A stretch of DNA of 64,000 bases from Iris pallida. Its lineage: Eukaryota > Streptophyta > Magnoliopsida > Asparagales > Iridaceae. The first letter of the stretch is position 1. Every line of letters begins with the position of its first letter. The notes under the pieces are model-generated. The model had not been told where the DNA came from and did not search any database. It saw only the letters and a list, made by a program, of their open reading frames with translations. Below are positions 10,775 through 21,206 of the stretch, one piece after another. The stretch spans positions 107,501 to 171,500 of the forward strand of contig JANAVB010012151.1 of the NCBI GenBank assembly GCA_029216955.1. The letters run 5' to 3'. The translations under genes and the position numbers were made by a program.

Positions 10775-11732
10775 CTTCCATGGAGGCATGTAGCCGCTAA
10801 GAAACGGTGGGCTGAAGAAACATGATTTTTTTGTGAACCTTAAAACCTATTTGCTTGTTCAGTTGGCTAAGTGGGTTGGACATTTGGCTGGTGGACTGGA
10901 GGCTTCTGAAAGCCTTGGTGTATAAAAAAAAATTGGGTTGGCTGGGTGGGCTGGAGCCCACTCCAGTCAACCAATAACTCCGCCCATAGTACGGCTTGGA
11001 AAGAGACGAAAGAAAATTATTATTCTCTTAAGTATAATAAGTTTTCACGCCAAAACGGAAGACCATGAAAGTTATAATATTCGTATTTATGTTCCTATTA
11101 TAACAAATAACATTACTATTTATGTGCAACTAATTTAGGTTCATGTACTTATTTTGCCGGCAATCATAAGGAAACAAACATGATATTATTTTTACAATTC
11201 AAATTTGTTTTCTAGTGCCTATTAGGAATTAATTAGCATCATACATTATGTCTGATGAAGTTGTAAATCTCACTTACCTATGTCATGGATTACTTGAGTG
11301 TAGATCGTATTTTCATATCAACTTTTTGTGTTTTTGATCTTATATGGTCACGCTACCCCTGTTTTTTTTTACTTGTATTGAGATGGTTTCCATGGTGTTT
11401 TGGATGACGTATCTCGAGTATCGCACGAGCTTATAGCTAATGAAATATTCAATACATAATTAATCAAGTTAACCCTTAATTAATGTCTTCATAGATTTTT
11501 TTATGATGTCTAGAACCAATACACATACCACCCTAGACTTGTAGCTAGAGATCTAGGATGATGTCTTAGACATTGGCTAGGACACACACTTAGATCGAGA
11601 ACCCAAAGAAGTTTGTTTATTGGTTGTGTATCTGATCACCAGCACACCAACAACATACTGCTGGTTTAATATCGGCATGTCGGTCGATTTAGTACTCAAC
11701 TCATCTTGTTGATTGACAAGACGGGAATATAT

Positions 11733-11981
11733 TGTTATTTGAACTTTGTGCTAAATAATGTGTGGCTGCTGACCATTTCTCAAGGAGGCAGCAGACCATG
11801 TCTCAAGGAGACATATGGTGATCCATCCTTTTAGGAGAGTTTGTAGTGAGAAGGTTATGATGTACTTTTCTTATATAAGCCACTCAATTGTCAGTAGAAT
11901 AAACCACCGAAGTTACACTACCATCTTCCTCTTCTGTGTGTGTATGCTCATCTTAAAGTAGTTTTTGCATATCAAATATCA
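11733..11981 (+). repeat. Copia 5' LTR (start uncertain)
   Basis: The LTR ends in ATATCA at 11981, two bases before the primer-binding site. A TATA box TATATAAG at 11872-11879 lies about 110 bp before the end, where an LTR promoter is expected. The start at TGTT (11733) is a guess. A longer LTR, for example from TGATATT at 11181, cannot be excluded. Confidence 0.5.
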
Positions 11982-11983
11982 TT

Positions 11984-11995
11984 TGGTATCAGAGC
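11984..11995 (+). other. Primer-binding site, initiator tRNA-Met type
   Basis: TGGTATCAGAGC, the classic complement of the plant initiator methionine tRNA 3' end, sits two bases after the LTR end. Confidence 0.93.
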
Positions 11996-11996
11996 C

Positions 11997-13072
11997 ATGT
12001 CGTTTGCTGCGGACGGGAATCCAAGCACACCTCCACCAGTGTCGGCGTCGAGCCCGCGAGCGGCTCGAGCGTGGCAGGCACCCTGGTGTTCCCGCAAGTG
12101 TTCAAGGAGTCCGACGGGACACAGTATCCGCAACTCACGCGTACAAACTACGACGAATGGGCCCTAGTGATGCAGTATATGCTGGAGGCGAGAGGTCTCT
12201 ATGCGGCGGTGCACACCGGGACGACGGAGCGGGCGCTGGATAGGAGAGCAATAGAGGCTCTCCTCCGCGCTGTCCCGCCGGCGACGATCCCTTCACTGGT
12301 GATCAAGGAGACGACACGGGAGGCATGGCAGTCTTTGAAGACGGTGCACGTCGGCAGCATTCGCGTCAAGAAAGCGAAGGCGCAGTCGCTGCGAAAAGAG
12401 TACAATCAGCTGGTATTTTGGGACGGTGAGGGCGTGGACTCTTTCTCTACGCGTCTCATTACTCTGGCGAGCAAACTCGCCGCACTCGGCGACACGATCT
12501 CCGAAGACAAGCTCGTCCTCAAGCTGTTGGCGGCAGTTCCCAAGAAGTACAGCCAGACCGCCCAGGCTATCGAGACACTCTTGGATCTCGATCTGCCCAC
12601 CATCGAGGATCTAACGGGGAGGCTCATGGTAGCGGAGGTCAGGGACGAGCTCGAGAATGGCAACGCCTCGGGTGACAAGTTACTGCTTACCGAGGAGGAG
12701 TGGGCTGTTCACAAGAATCAGCAGAGAGGCGGCTCGTCTGGTAGTGGCACCGAAAACGGCGGCCAGAAGAAGAAGTGGCGCGTCCCGGAGAGGGACTCGG
12801 GAGCACGCGATTCCAAGCCAAGCGGTGAAAGGAGAGGCTCCGGTGCAACTCGCGACAAATGCCGTTATTGCGACAAACTGGGCCACTTGGCTCGTGAATG
12901 CCGTAAGAAGAAGAAGGACGAGGAAGAGGCTCTCTTGGCGCAGGTGGAGGAGGACGAACCGGCACTCCTGATTGCACAAATGTGCACGATCGCCGAGACG
13001 CCGGACACCCACGTCGAGGCGATCGAGGAGGTGATGCTCAACGAGGAGCTTGCCATAGTAAAGCTTGGGTAG
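11997..13072 (+). pseudogene. Copia gag (nucleocapsid)
   Basis: An ATG at 11997 starts a short frame (MSFAADGNPSTPPPVSASS), which shifts near 12050 into the long gag frame read from 12071. The gag shows NYDEWALVMQYMLEARGL (copia gag/UBN2-type region) and one CCHC zinc knuckle, CRYCDKLGHLARECRKKKK, near 12860-12915. It ends at a TAG (13070-13072). The protease that follows is in the same frame, so only this stop codon separates gag from pol. The frameshift near the start makes this copy non-functional as it stands. Confidence 0.85.
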
Positions 13073-14073
13073 CAGGAGGACACCGAAAAAGGGACCTGGT
13101 ACCTCGACACGGGAGCGTCTAACCACATGACGGGTGCACATGCAGTCTTCTCCGAGCTCGACACCGACGTGCGGGACAGCGTCAAATTTGGCGACGGCTT
13201 CGTCGTTGACATCCAAGGCCGGGGCACGGTAGTGTTCATGGGCCAAGGCAGAGAACATCGAGCCCTCACCAACGTCCACTACATTATCTGGTTGTGTAAC
13301 AATATCGTCAGCATCGGGCAATTGGACGAGACCGGCGGCTCTACGCTAATCGAGGATAGAAAGCTCCGGATCCGCGACAAACAGGGCTGCCTCCTCTCTA
13401 AGGTATCATGCACTTCAAATCGTCTATATATCCTTCCATTACGAATCACACAGCCAGTGTGCCTCGCGGCACAATGCTCGCACATGGCATGGCGCTGGCA
13501 TGCGCGCTACGACCATCTACACTTCGACGCCCTTCGTTGCCTGAGCAGGGACAACATGGTGGTCGGCCTTCCACACATTGATCACGTCGATCAGTTATGC
13601 GACAGCTGTCTGGCTGGAAAGCAGCGACGCACATCATTTCTTCGGCACGCAAACTACCGCGCCACCAACCCCGTCGATCTGGTGCATGCGGATTTATGCG
13701 GTCCGATCTCACCGACGACACCTGGCGGGAAGCGCTACTTCCTTCTCCTCGTCGACGACTATAGCAGATTCATGTGGATCAAACTGCTGAGATCCAAGGA
13801 CGAGACGAGCGAGGCAATAAAATGCATTCAGGTTGCGGCGGAGGTCGATTCTAAATACAAGCTCCGTGTACTGCGCACAGACCGTGGCGGCGAGTTCACG
13901 TCGAACGACTTCAACGACTACTGCGAGCGCCACGGCATCAAGTGCTACCTCACCTCGCCTTACTCTCCCCAGCAAAATGGCGTCGTCGAACGACGGAACC
14001 ATACTATGGCGGCAATGGCTCGAAGCTTGCTCAAGGCGAAGAGCATGCCGGCGGCATTCTGGTGCTAGGTGGT
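13073..14073 (+). pseudogene. Copia protease and integrase, truncated
   Basis: In frame with gag after one TAG. WYLDTGASNHMTG carries the aspartic protease DTG triad. The GAG-pre-integrase region follows (the motif LAGKQRR near 13605-13625) and then the integrase core with HADLCGPI, DDYSRFMW, LRTDRGGEFTS and SPQQNGVVERRNHT, which provides all three D,D,E residues. The protein breaks at FWC followed by a stop (14066-14068), and six bases later the gypsy LTR begins. The normal continuation of copia integrase into reverse transcriptase is missing. Typed as Ty1/copia by domain order; the lineage was not determined. Confidence 0.9.
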
Positions 14074-17000
14074 TGTCACGACCCGTATCCTAGAGTAAGG
14101 GCACAAGACGTGGGTACGTCCAGCCTACGCCGCAGTATCGAAAGTAGAACGCTGTCCTAGGTCAACATCTAAACAATATAAAGGTACATGTACAGTATAT
14201 ACTCTCCGAATGGAGGTGACATAGCAAATACAGCCTCAATCACGACAAAGGTAGAACAGGATAAGAATAGATAGATAAATATCCAGAATGAAAACACAGA
14301 GATACAATCCAGAATTCTAAGTGTCTAAATAAGTACATATCCCAAAATATCTCAGAATCCATATACAGTAATCCATGAAAAGTAAAGACATCCTAATCTA
14401 GGGGAGTGTCATCCACTGCTAGTGGGTCCTGCTGCTGGTCCAAGTCCAAGCACTCATCTAGTGTAGCACCGTAATATGTAGGGCAGAACGCCTCAGCCTC
14501 GTCCTCTGTAATATTTCAACAGGTCCAGTCAGGACAGGAGCGAGCACAGTACATCTCAACAAATCATAGCAGGTTAGGATATATAATCATGCTAGAGAGT
14601 AAGATACAAGAAACTGAAGGAAATAACATAATAAAAAGGAAGACTGTAAATAAAGAGATACTATATATAGAGAACTATTAGTGACTAGTGATTCAGAGCA
14701 TAAGACGGTTATGTAAAAGGCACGATATTGTACACGAGTAATCTACAGAGGTTTGTACATGAGTAATCTACTGGATTGATTACATAACCACTTCTACTCT
14801 TCCGCCCCAATCAATACACAAGGATCTAGCCAAGTTATGTTATTTTACACGAAGAATGGTCATACACGAAGATCATGTGAGTACATGAATATACAAGATT
14901 TTGTATGATTTTTACACGAATGTCACGAATACAAGGAGTACACGATGCTCACGATAAAGTACACGAACACGAAATACCCGATGTATCTGCTAAGGGGATA
15001 ACATCGCACGACAAGATCCATATAGTACTAATCCGTGTTTTCAACGTGTCAGCATCATGTAAAGTAATCTAAAACAGGAAATATACTCCTAATGCAGGAT
15101 ATAAAATGATCAGAGAATGTACTCGCCTGTATCCTGAGTATCTGAAGAATATCTACTGTCCGAGGAGTGGTGTCTGTCTCCTATAGAACAGTACAAGTCA
15201 CTATGAGTCTAAAATGATAATAAGATGCAATTCAATGCATTCTACATGAATCTATGTCAATCTAGGTCAAACCTAAGTCAAACAAGTCTATACTAGTTTA
15301 ATTAGTCTATTCTAGGTCTAAACAAGACTAAACAAGTCTAATCTAGACTCTATACTAGCATTCAAGCCACCCATAGGCGAAGAGCCCTAGTCTAGGCTGT
15401 TAGGCAATACCATGCCTAAAACCAAACCATATCACATATACACATGTCAATTCATATATCTAATATAATACACATATTGATATATTTATATAATATAACA
15501 TAGTAACATACATTAACATATAGGCTACCTATATGTATACCACACATACAAGAATAGGGAAGGGCATATGTGATCATGTGTTCAAGTGTCAAAAGAGTGT
15601 GAGATAGACATGTGTGTGTGTTAGTGAGACATGGCATGAGGGTTCTGTGTTCAAGTGTTCCTGAAATCAGTGAGCACACTGGGTATAATATCCTGAATTC
15701 AGAACAGTGTAGTGATACATTGTGTACATGTGTCAAATGGAAATCAATAGCTAACATGTATGTGGGCAATAGGAAAAACAGGGAATGAAAGTGTTTAGTG
15801 AATCCTGTGTGCAGTGATATGTGCAAGCCTGGAAAACATTGACAGTGTAGTGATAGGCAAACCTGGGTACAAAATATCAGTGAAGTGTTAAAAGAAAAAC
15901 AGTGGCAGCTAACAATGTGTGATATCCTAGAAAAAATAGAAAAACAGGGAATGGTAATAACCTGTGTGTGTACAGGAATAGTGTGGCATTAGAAAATAGT
16001 GATATACATTGCTCATGTGTGTGTGTGTGTGGAAACACAACAGTGTGGAAAAGCATGACAGTAACATGAATCAACATTAATTTCAGTAAAAGAATAAAAT
16101 AACTTGACAGTTAACAAGAAACAGTGAGTTAATACATTGAATGGGAAGAAACAAGACAAGGTACATTTCTAATCTCAGATTTTTGAAGAAGGGAATCAAT
16201 TTCCAGATTATGAAGAACTAACAATCATTCCAACTCAACAGTTAAGGATAAAAATCAATTTCAGGATATCAATTCTCAGTTTCCTATATTCGAACCCAAC
16301 ACAAAGTCTAATATCCCATTCTCAAACCATAAAGCCTATTGAATTGTAATGTTTAGCTAAACATGAACTACCAATCATGTGGGAGTAATTAATCAGTGAC
16401 AAACATAAATAAAACTGGGATTAAAAGTGTTCAGGAACTCTGAATAACCAAGTATCAGAACATGGTATCAGTGTATCAGCCGATTGCAATTAACCCAAAT
16501 TCGAATCCAATTCCCACATCAATACCTAAACTAACATGTAAATCCAATCTAACATATATCATAAATCATGTTTAGGATCTAATTAACAATTAAAATCACA
16601 ATTTAAATCATTAAAATCTTAATTAAAACAGTGAATCAAAATAATAGGCTGTACACGCACAGTGTACACCCCGTGCACGCACGATACTGTGTCCGACACG
16701 ACACGAGAGATTGTGTAACTCTGGGAACCTCGTGTCAGTGGTTGCCCCAACTCGTGTGTCCAATATCACGTGTCCACGTGTCGTGTCCAAGGAGGATTTG
16801 CCCCCGAGTAGAAGGGCAAATCTGTGCGACTGGAACGCACATTTGTTCGTATCCTTGAATCGACACGACACGACACAGAAATCGACTCAGTCGAGGGAAA
16901 AACCATAAAGCACATGAACATGAAGAATTTCATTCAAAAACATTCCAGAAATCAAATCGAAATGCCCTTTGGGGCATTTCATCAAACACATTCATGCAAG

Positions 17001-17806
17001 GACTGATACGTGTCCGATACAGACACGTATTGGACACAAAACCTAGGGATAGCTATACCTACAGTTAGGGTAGACCTAGGGCTTCCTAATTATGCAGTAA
17101 TAACAGCATATGGAAGGGATTCGAAATTTACCTAGGGTTTGTAATGGCTCAAAAAGTCCCAATGTGAGTGGATCCTCAAGCTACCAAAACTCCTTCAAAT
17201 TGTCCACACTCTAAAATTTCTCAACACAAACAGCAAGTAGAAGGAATTTAGAACCTATTGCAATTGGTTTGGATGGAAAAGGAATTAAATTGGATTTCTA
17301 GGAATTATTGAAGTTGGGAATTTACCTCTTTTTTCAACTTGAGAACTTTCTAAAGGAGGCTAGCCCTAACTTTGAGGAGGCATTAAATAGATAGGGAGAA
17401 GCCCTAAGTGGCCGGCCAAGGGGTGTTGGGCTAGGGTTAGGGTTTACATGGTATTGGGTTTTGGGCCTCTATGGGCTTAAGTCATTAATCATGACTTGTA
17501 AAGTCATAAGCCATTAATCCATTCTCTATTCAATATTCCTATTCCCAAATTGATTCTAATGACTAGGATAGGGTTAACTTAAATTAACCTAGGGTTTCAT
17601 AATCTAACCAAGTGGTCATGGCTAGGGTTAGCTTCTAGGTTAGACTCCAAAGTCACCACTAGTCAAAGTCTAGATTAGTCACTAATTAAAATTTACCAAA
17701 AATCACATTAATTCTAATAAATCTAAATAATACAAAATAATTCTAAATAATTCTCAAAATTCAAAAATGACCAAAATATCCTTAAGCTAGAAATATGGTA
17801 GTGACA
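14074..17806 (-). repeat. Family A LTR, copy 1 (3' LTR of A1)
   Basis: 3733 bp with TG...CA ends (TGTCACGACCCG at 14074, GTAGTGACA ending 17806). It matches 43658-43782 plus 51589-55181 throughout. Holds TACACGA-type repeats (about 14725-14970) and clustered GACACG/CGTGTC motifs (about 16665-17030). No protein-coding content is supported. Confidence 0.92.
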
Positions 17807-17843
17807 AATCTACCCTCCTTAAAATAATTTCGTCCTCGAAATT
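17807..17843 (-). other. Polypurine tract and conserved box of A1
   Basis: On the minus strand AATTTCGAGGACGAAATT (17826-17843) is followed by AAGGAGGGTAGATT and then the LTR. Plant chromoviruses carry this box and purine tract at the end of the coding region, priming plus-strand synthesis. Confidence 0.8.
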
Positions 17844-17886
17844 AAAAGGGCGAAACTAACAGATGAGAAGGATAGATAATCAAACC

Positions 17887-18309
17887 TCACGGTGCAAACA
17901 AATATGGGTATCGCTCGCGCATCTCATCCTCCCTCTCCCAGGTCGACTCTCCTGGAGAATGATGCCTCTATGCGACGCGAACCAAGGGTATCACCTGGTT
18001 TCTCAGCACCTTCTCACGGCGAACCAGAATCTCCACAGGCTGCTCTGGATAACTGAGGGTAGGTCCAACCTCAATCTCTGAATGATCAAGCACATGGTTA
18101 GGGTCAGCCACGTACCGTCTCAAATGTGATACGTAGAATACGTTATGGATGCCCACTAGTACAGGTGGCAAGTCTAGCCTATAAGCCACATCACCGACCC
18201 TCCAGCTGATCACGAAAGGTCCGATGAAGCGTGGACTAAGCTTCCCACCTCCACCAAAACGTATCGTACCACGAGTCAGAGATATCCGCAGAAAAACTAT
18301 GTCTCCAAC
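17887..18309 (-). pseudogene. A1 integrase C-terminus with chromodomain-like end (exon 2)
   Basis: Begins VGDIVFLRIS right after the intron-like segment, then KLSPRFIGPF, VGDVAYRLDLPP and VFYVSHLRRYV, the integrase C-terminal domain of gypsy elements. The chromodomain-like tail follows (PVEILVRREKVLRNQ...STWERED...RYPYLF), ending at TGA 17887-17889. A TAG at 17968-17970 replaces the Trp found in copy A2 (VVWRHHSPGEST). In chromoviruses this tail helps direct integration to chromatin. Confidence 0.8.
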
Positions 18310-18404
18310 CTAATCACAAGCAAGGTCTCAAGTTACTAAAAATCAAACACGATCAATCAAACAAAAAAAACTACCTACTTCTAACCCTATCTCTAAATCT
18401 GTAC
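18310..18404 (-). other. Intron-like segment in A1 integrase
   Basis: 95 bp on the minus strand, with donor GAG|GTACAG and acceptor GTGATTAG|GTT, phase 0. Removing it joins RRPLEFE to VGDIVFLRIS, which aligns without gaps to RRPLEFAVGDHVFLRIS of family B, an element with no such segment. If retained, the frame reads EVQI then stop. The segment is AT-rich with a T run, like a plant intron. Copy A2 has the same segment (55685-55780). Confidence 0.75.
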
Positions 18405-19376
18405 CTCAAACTCCAACGGCCTTCGGTGGCTATCGGCCCAGTGCCGATGTCTGTCCTGTGCCACGCGAAGTCTGTCCCTGATGAGCTTCACTTTCTCGGT
18501 TGCGTCAACAACCATCTCTGGTCCCAGTAAAGCTCGCTCTCCAACATCATCCCAAGATAAGGGTGTACGACACCTATGCCCGTACAGAGCCTTAAAAAGT
18601 GACATCTTAATGCTGGCCTGATAACTGTTATTGTAAGCAAACTCCACCAAATGTAGATGATCCTCCCAGGAACCTCTAAAATCAAGGACACACGTCCGCA
18701 GTATATCCTCAAGCATTTAAATAGTCCTCTCTGACTGTCCGTCCGTCTGGGGGTGGTATGTAGTACTAAACTTGAGCTGAGTGCCCAAACTAGTCTGCAG
18801 ACTCCTCCAGAAATGAGAAGTAAAGCGACTATCCCGATCTGAGACAATGCTGACGGGAACTCCGTGAATCCTGACTATCTGTCGCATGTACAACTCCGTA
18901 AGCCTCTCTGTAGACGTACCCACCTTGAATGGCAAGAAGTAGGCCGATTTGGTCAACCTATCAACGATGACCCAAATCGTGTCTTTCCCTCCTGGTGTAC
19001 GTGGCAAGCCAGATACGAAATCCATGGTGATATGCTCCCACTTCCACTCTGGAATGGGCAACGGCTGCAATAATCCTTCGGGCCTCTGCCTCTCTGCCTT
19101 GACCTGCTGACAGACCAAGCATATAGCTACGAAGTGAGCTACCTCCCGCTTCATCCCGTACCACCAGACGTGCTCTCGCAGATCCCTGTACATCTTGTTG
19201 GCACCATGATGTATAGAGTACTGTGATCTGTGAGCCTCCTGCATGATCTGCTCCCTGAGCTCCCCGCTAGGCACACATAACCTATAACCGTGCCTCAAGG
19301 CACCATCCTCTGCAAGAGAAAACTTGCCATCCACCAACCCTTCACGAACCTGCTCTCGGATACAACGCAGAGCCAC
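18405..19376 (-). pseudogene. A1 integrase zinc-binding and catalytic domains
   Basis: The HHCC zinc-binding module ([17 protein letters not shown]...[10 protein letters not shown]) is followed by the catalytic core: [13 protein letters not shown] (first D), [14 protein letters not shown] (second D) and [13 protein letters not shown] (E). A TAA stop at 18717-18719 replaces the Gln right after ERTI; copy A2 has QM there. The reading continues MLEDILRTCVLDFRGSW and ends RRPLEFE at the intron-like donor. Integrase inserts element DNA into the host chromosome. Confidence 0.88.
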
Positions 19377-19830
19377 ATCCTAGAACTGCGTCGCCTTGAT
19401 CCTCTCCATCAAGTCCGACTGCATCTGAAGGCCCCACAACTGTATTTGCACTCCGGGCACAATCACCTCAATCCCAAGGCTCTCCAAGTCTGCAAGCAAG
19501 TGCCAGTCCATAGTCAAACACATGGCTGTCGGATACCTACTCAAGACATCGACAACCACGTTGGCCTTCCCTGGGTGATACTGAAGTGAGATGTCAAAGT
19601 CCTTTATCAACTCTAGCCACCTGTGCTGCCTCATGTTGAGCTCTTTCTGTGTAAACACAAACTTCAAGCTCTTATGATCTGTGAAAATCTTTACCCCCTC
19701 GCCATACAGATAGTGCTTCCACAACTTTAGAGCAAAAATCACCGCTGCCAGCTCCAGGTCATGGGTAGGTAGTTCTTCTCATGGGGACGTAATTGCCTGT
19801 AAGCATAGGCAATCACCTTTCCATGCTGCT
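19377..19830 (-). pseudogene. A1 RNase H and connection region
   Basis: Reads [25 protein letters not shown] and [15 protein letters not shown], the C-terminal half of the gypsy RNase H domain and its linker to integrase. A stop at 19380-19382 separates it from the integrase, and a small indel near 19770 separates it from the N-terminal half of RNase H ([16 protein letters not shown]), which lies in the RT frame. Confidence 0.8.
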
Positions 19831-20674
19831 GCAAGACACAACCGAGTCCCTTCCCTGAAGCATCACTATAAATAGTAAATCCACCTGAACCTGAAGGCAA
19901 TGTCAGAATCGGAGCTGTCGTAAGCCGCTTCTTCAACTCATCAAAAGCTGTCTGACACTCCTCTGACCAAACATACTCAGCATCCTTCCAGGTCAACCGA
20001 GTCAACGGCTCTGCAACCCGGGAGAAATCCTGCACAAATCTTTTATAATATCCTGCCAGCCCCAGGAAACTCCTGATCTCTGCTACTGAAGTCGGCGCTG
20101 CCCAAGCCTCAACTGCTGTGATCTTCTTCGGGTCCACTGAGATACCATCTCCAGTCACCACATGACCCAAGAAGTCAACCCTGTCTAGGAAGAACTCATA
20201 CTTCGAGAGCTTGCCATACAATCTCTCCCTCCTGAGTGTCTCCAGAACCACTCTCAAGTGCTCCTCGTGCTCTTCCTCTGTCTTGGAATACACCAGGATA
20301 TCATCAATAAATACCACCACGAACTTGTCCAAGTACTGGTGGAACACCTTGTTTATTAGGATCATAAACACTGCTGGTGCATTGGTCAGCCAAAATGGCA
20401 TAACCAAAAACTCAAACTGCCCGTACCGCGTCCTAAAAGCGGTCTTAGGAATATCCTCCCGCTTCACCTTCACCTGGTGATAACCTGAACTCAAATCAAT
20501 CTTGGAGAACACCCGAGCTCCGCTCAACTGATCAAAGAGATCATCGATCCACGACAGTGGGTATCTATTCTTGATCGTCAGGTTGTTAAGTGCACTGTAG
20601 TCGATACACATCCATACCGACCCATCCTTCTTGGGTACGAAAAGTACCGGTGCACCCTAAGGTGAAGAACTCGA
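19831..20674 (-). pseudogene. A1 reverse transcriptase
   Basis: RT motifs in order: [44 protein letters not shown], the catalytic box [24 protein letters not shown] and [13 protein letters not shown] shared TGA at 20675-20677 (GFI-stop-SSSSP) interrupts the start of RT at the same codon as in copy A2. The reverse transcriptase copies element RNA in virus-like particles. Confidence 0.88.
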
Positions 20675-21206
20675 TCAAATGAAGCCCTTGTCCTGCAGTT
20701 CATCCACCTGCTTCTTCAGCTCCACCAATTTACTGTTGTTCAGTCGATAGACATGCTGAAAAATTAGTTTTGCGTCGAAAACCAAGTCTATCGAGAACAC
20801 TACATCCCTGTCCGGTGGAAGCCCTGGCAATTCCTCTGGAAATACGTCCATAAACTCTGCGATCAAGGGATGTAGAGCCACCTGCTCCTCAACTGATGCT
20901 CCACAGAAGACTCCGCCATCCTGCTCTGCCTTCCGTCGGGTGTACTCAAACTCTGGCTCTCCTGGCGCCCCAAACAAAACTATATCCCCTCTGCAATTAA
21001 TACGGGCGTGGTGTCTACTCAACCAGTCCATACCTAATATAATATCATAGTTCGGTAGTGGCATGACGAGTAAACTCACTCCCAACTCTCGGCCTCCCAA
21101 TATGATGCTCCATCCTCTGCAAACATCACTCACGAGGATGACCCCACCCCCGATCGTGATCTTGCAGGTTCTAGGCAATGGTTTCAGAAACCAGACTGTG
21201 TCTAAT
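20675..21206 (-). pseudogene. A1 protease, C-terminal part, cut by insertion B
   Basis: Reads LVMPLPNYDIILGMDWLSRHHARI, the second conserved block of gypsy aspartic proteases, then [14 protein letters not shown], the normal protease-RT linker. It breaks at 21206 in the sequence coding RHSLVSE. The missing active-site block ([16 protein letters not shown]) is found across the 20.7-kb insertion, from 41936. CTAAT at 21202-21206 is the target duplication. Confidence 0.88.

Larger units (their letters stand above)
11733..14073 (+). mobile_element. Ty1/copia retrotransposon, 3' truncated by a gypsy insertion
   Basis: Plus-strand element with an LTR end at 11981, primer-binding site, gag, protease and integrase in copia order. 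The reading stops at 14073, where a family A gypsy LTR begins (TGTCACGACCCG). The reverse transcriptase, RNase H and 3' LTR are not in the window. They would lie to the right of the whole gypsy array if that array inserted into this element. The left LTR boundary is uncertain, because without the 3' LTR its first base cannot be fixed; 11733 (TGTTATTTG) is one candidate. Confidence 0.85.

Noticed and set aside
10855..10905. TTGGCTAAGTGGG, a good A-box match
   Set aside because: No B box or cloverleaf follows at a suitable distance.
15452..15826. 124-codon minus-strand open frame in family A LTR, with a shorter version at 52868-53203
   Set aside because: It lies in non-coding LTR sequence, is Cys/His/Thr rich from GTGTG-type repeats and is not preserved in length between LTR copies.
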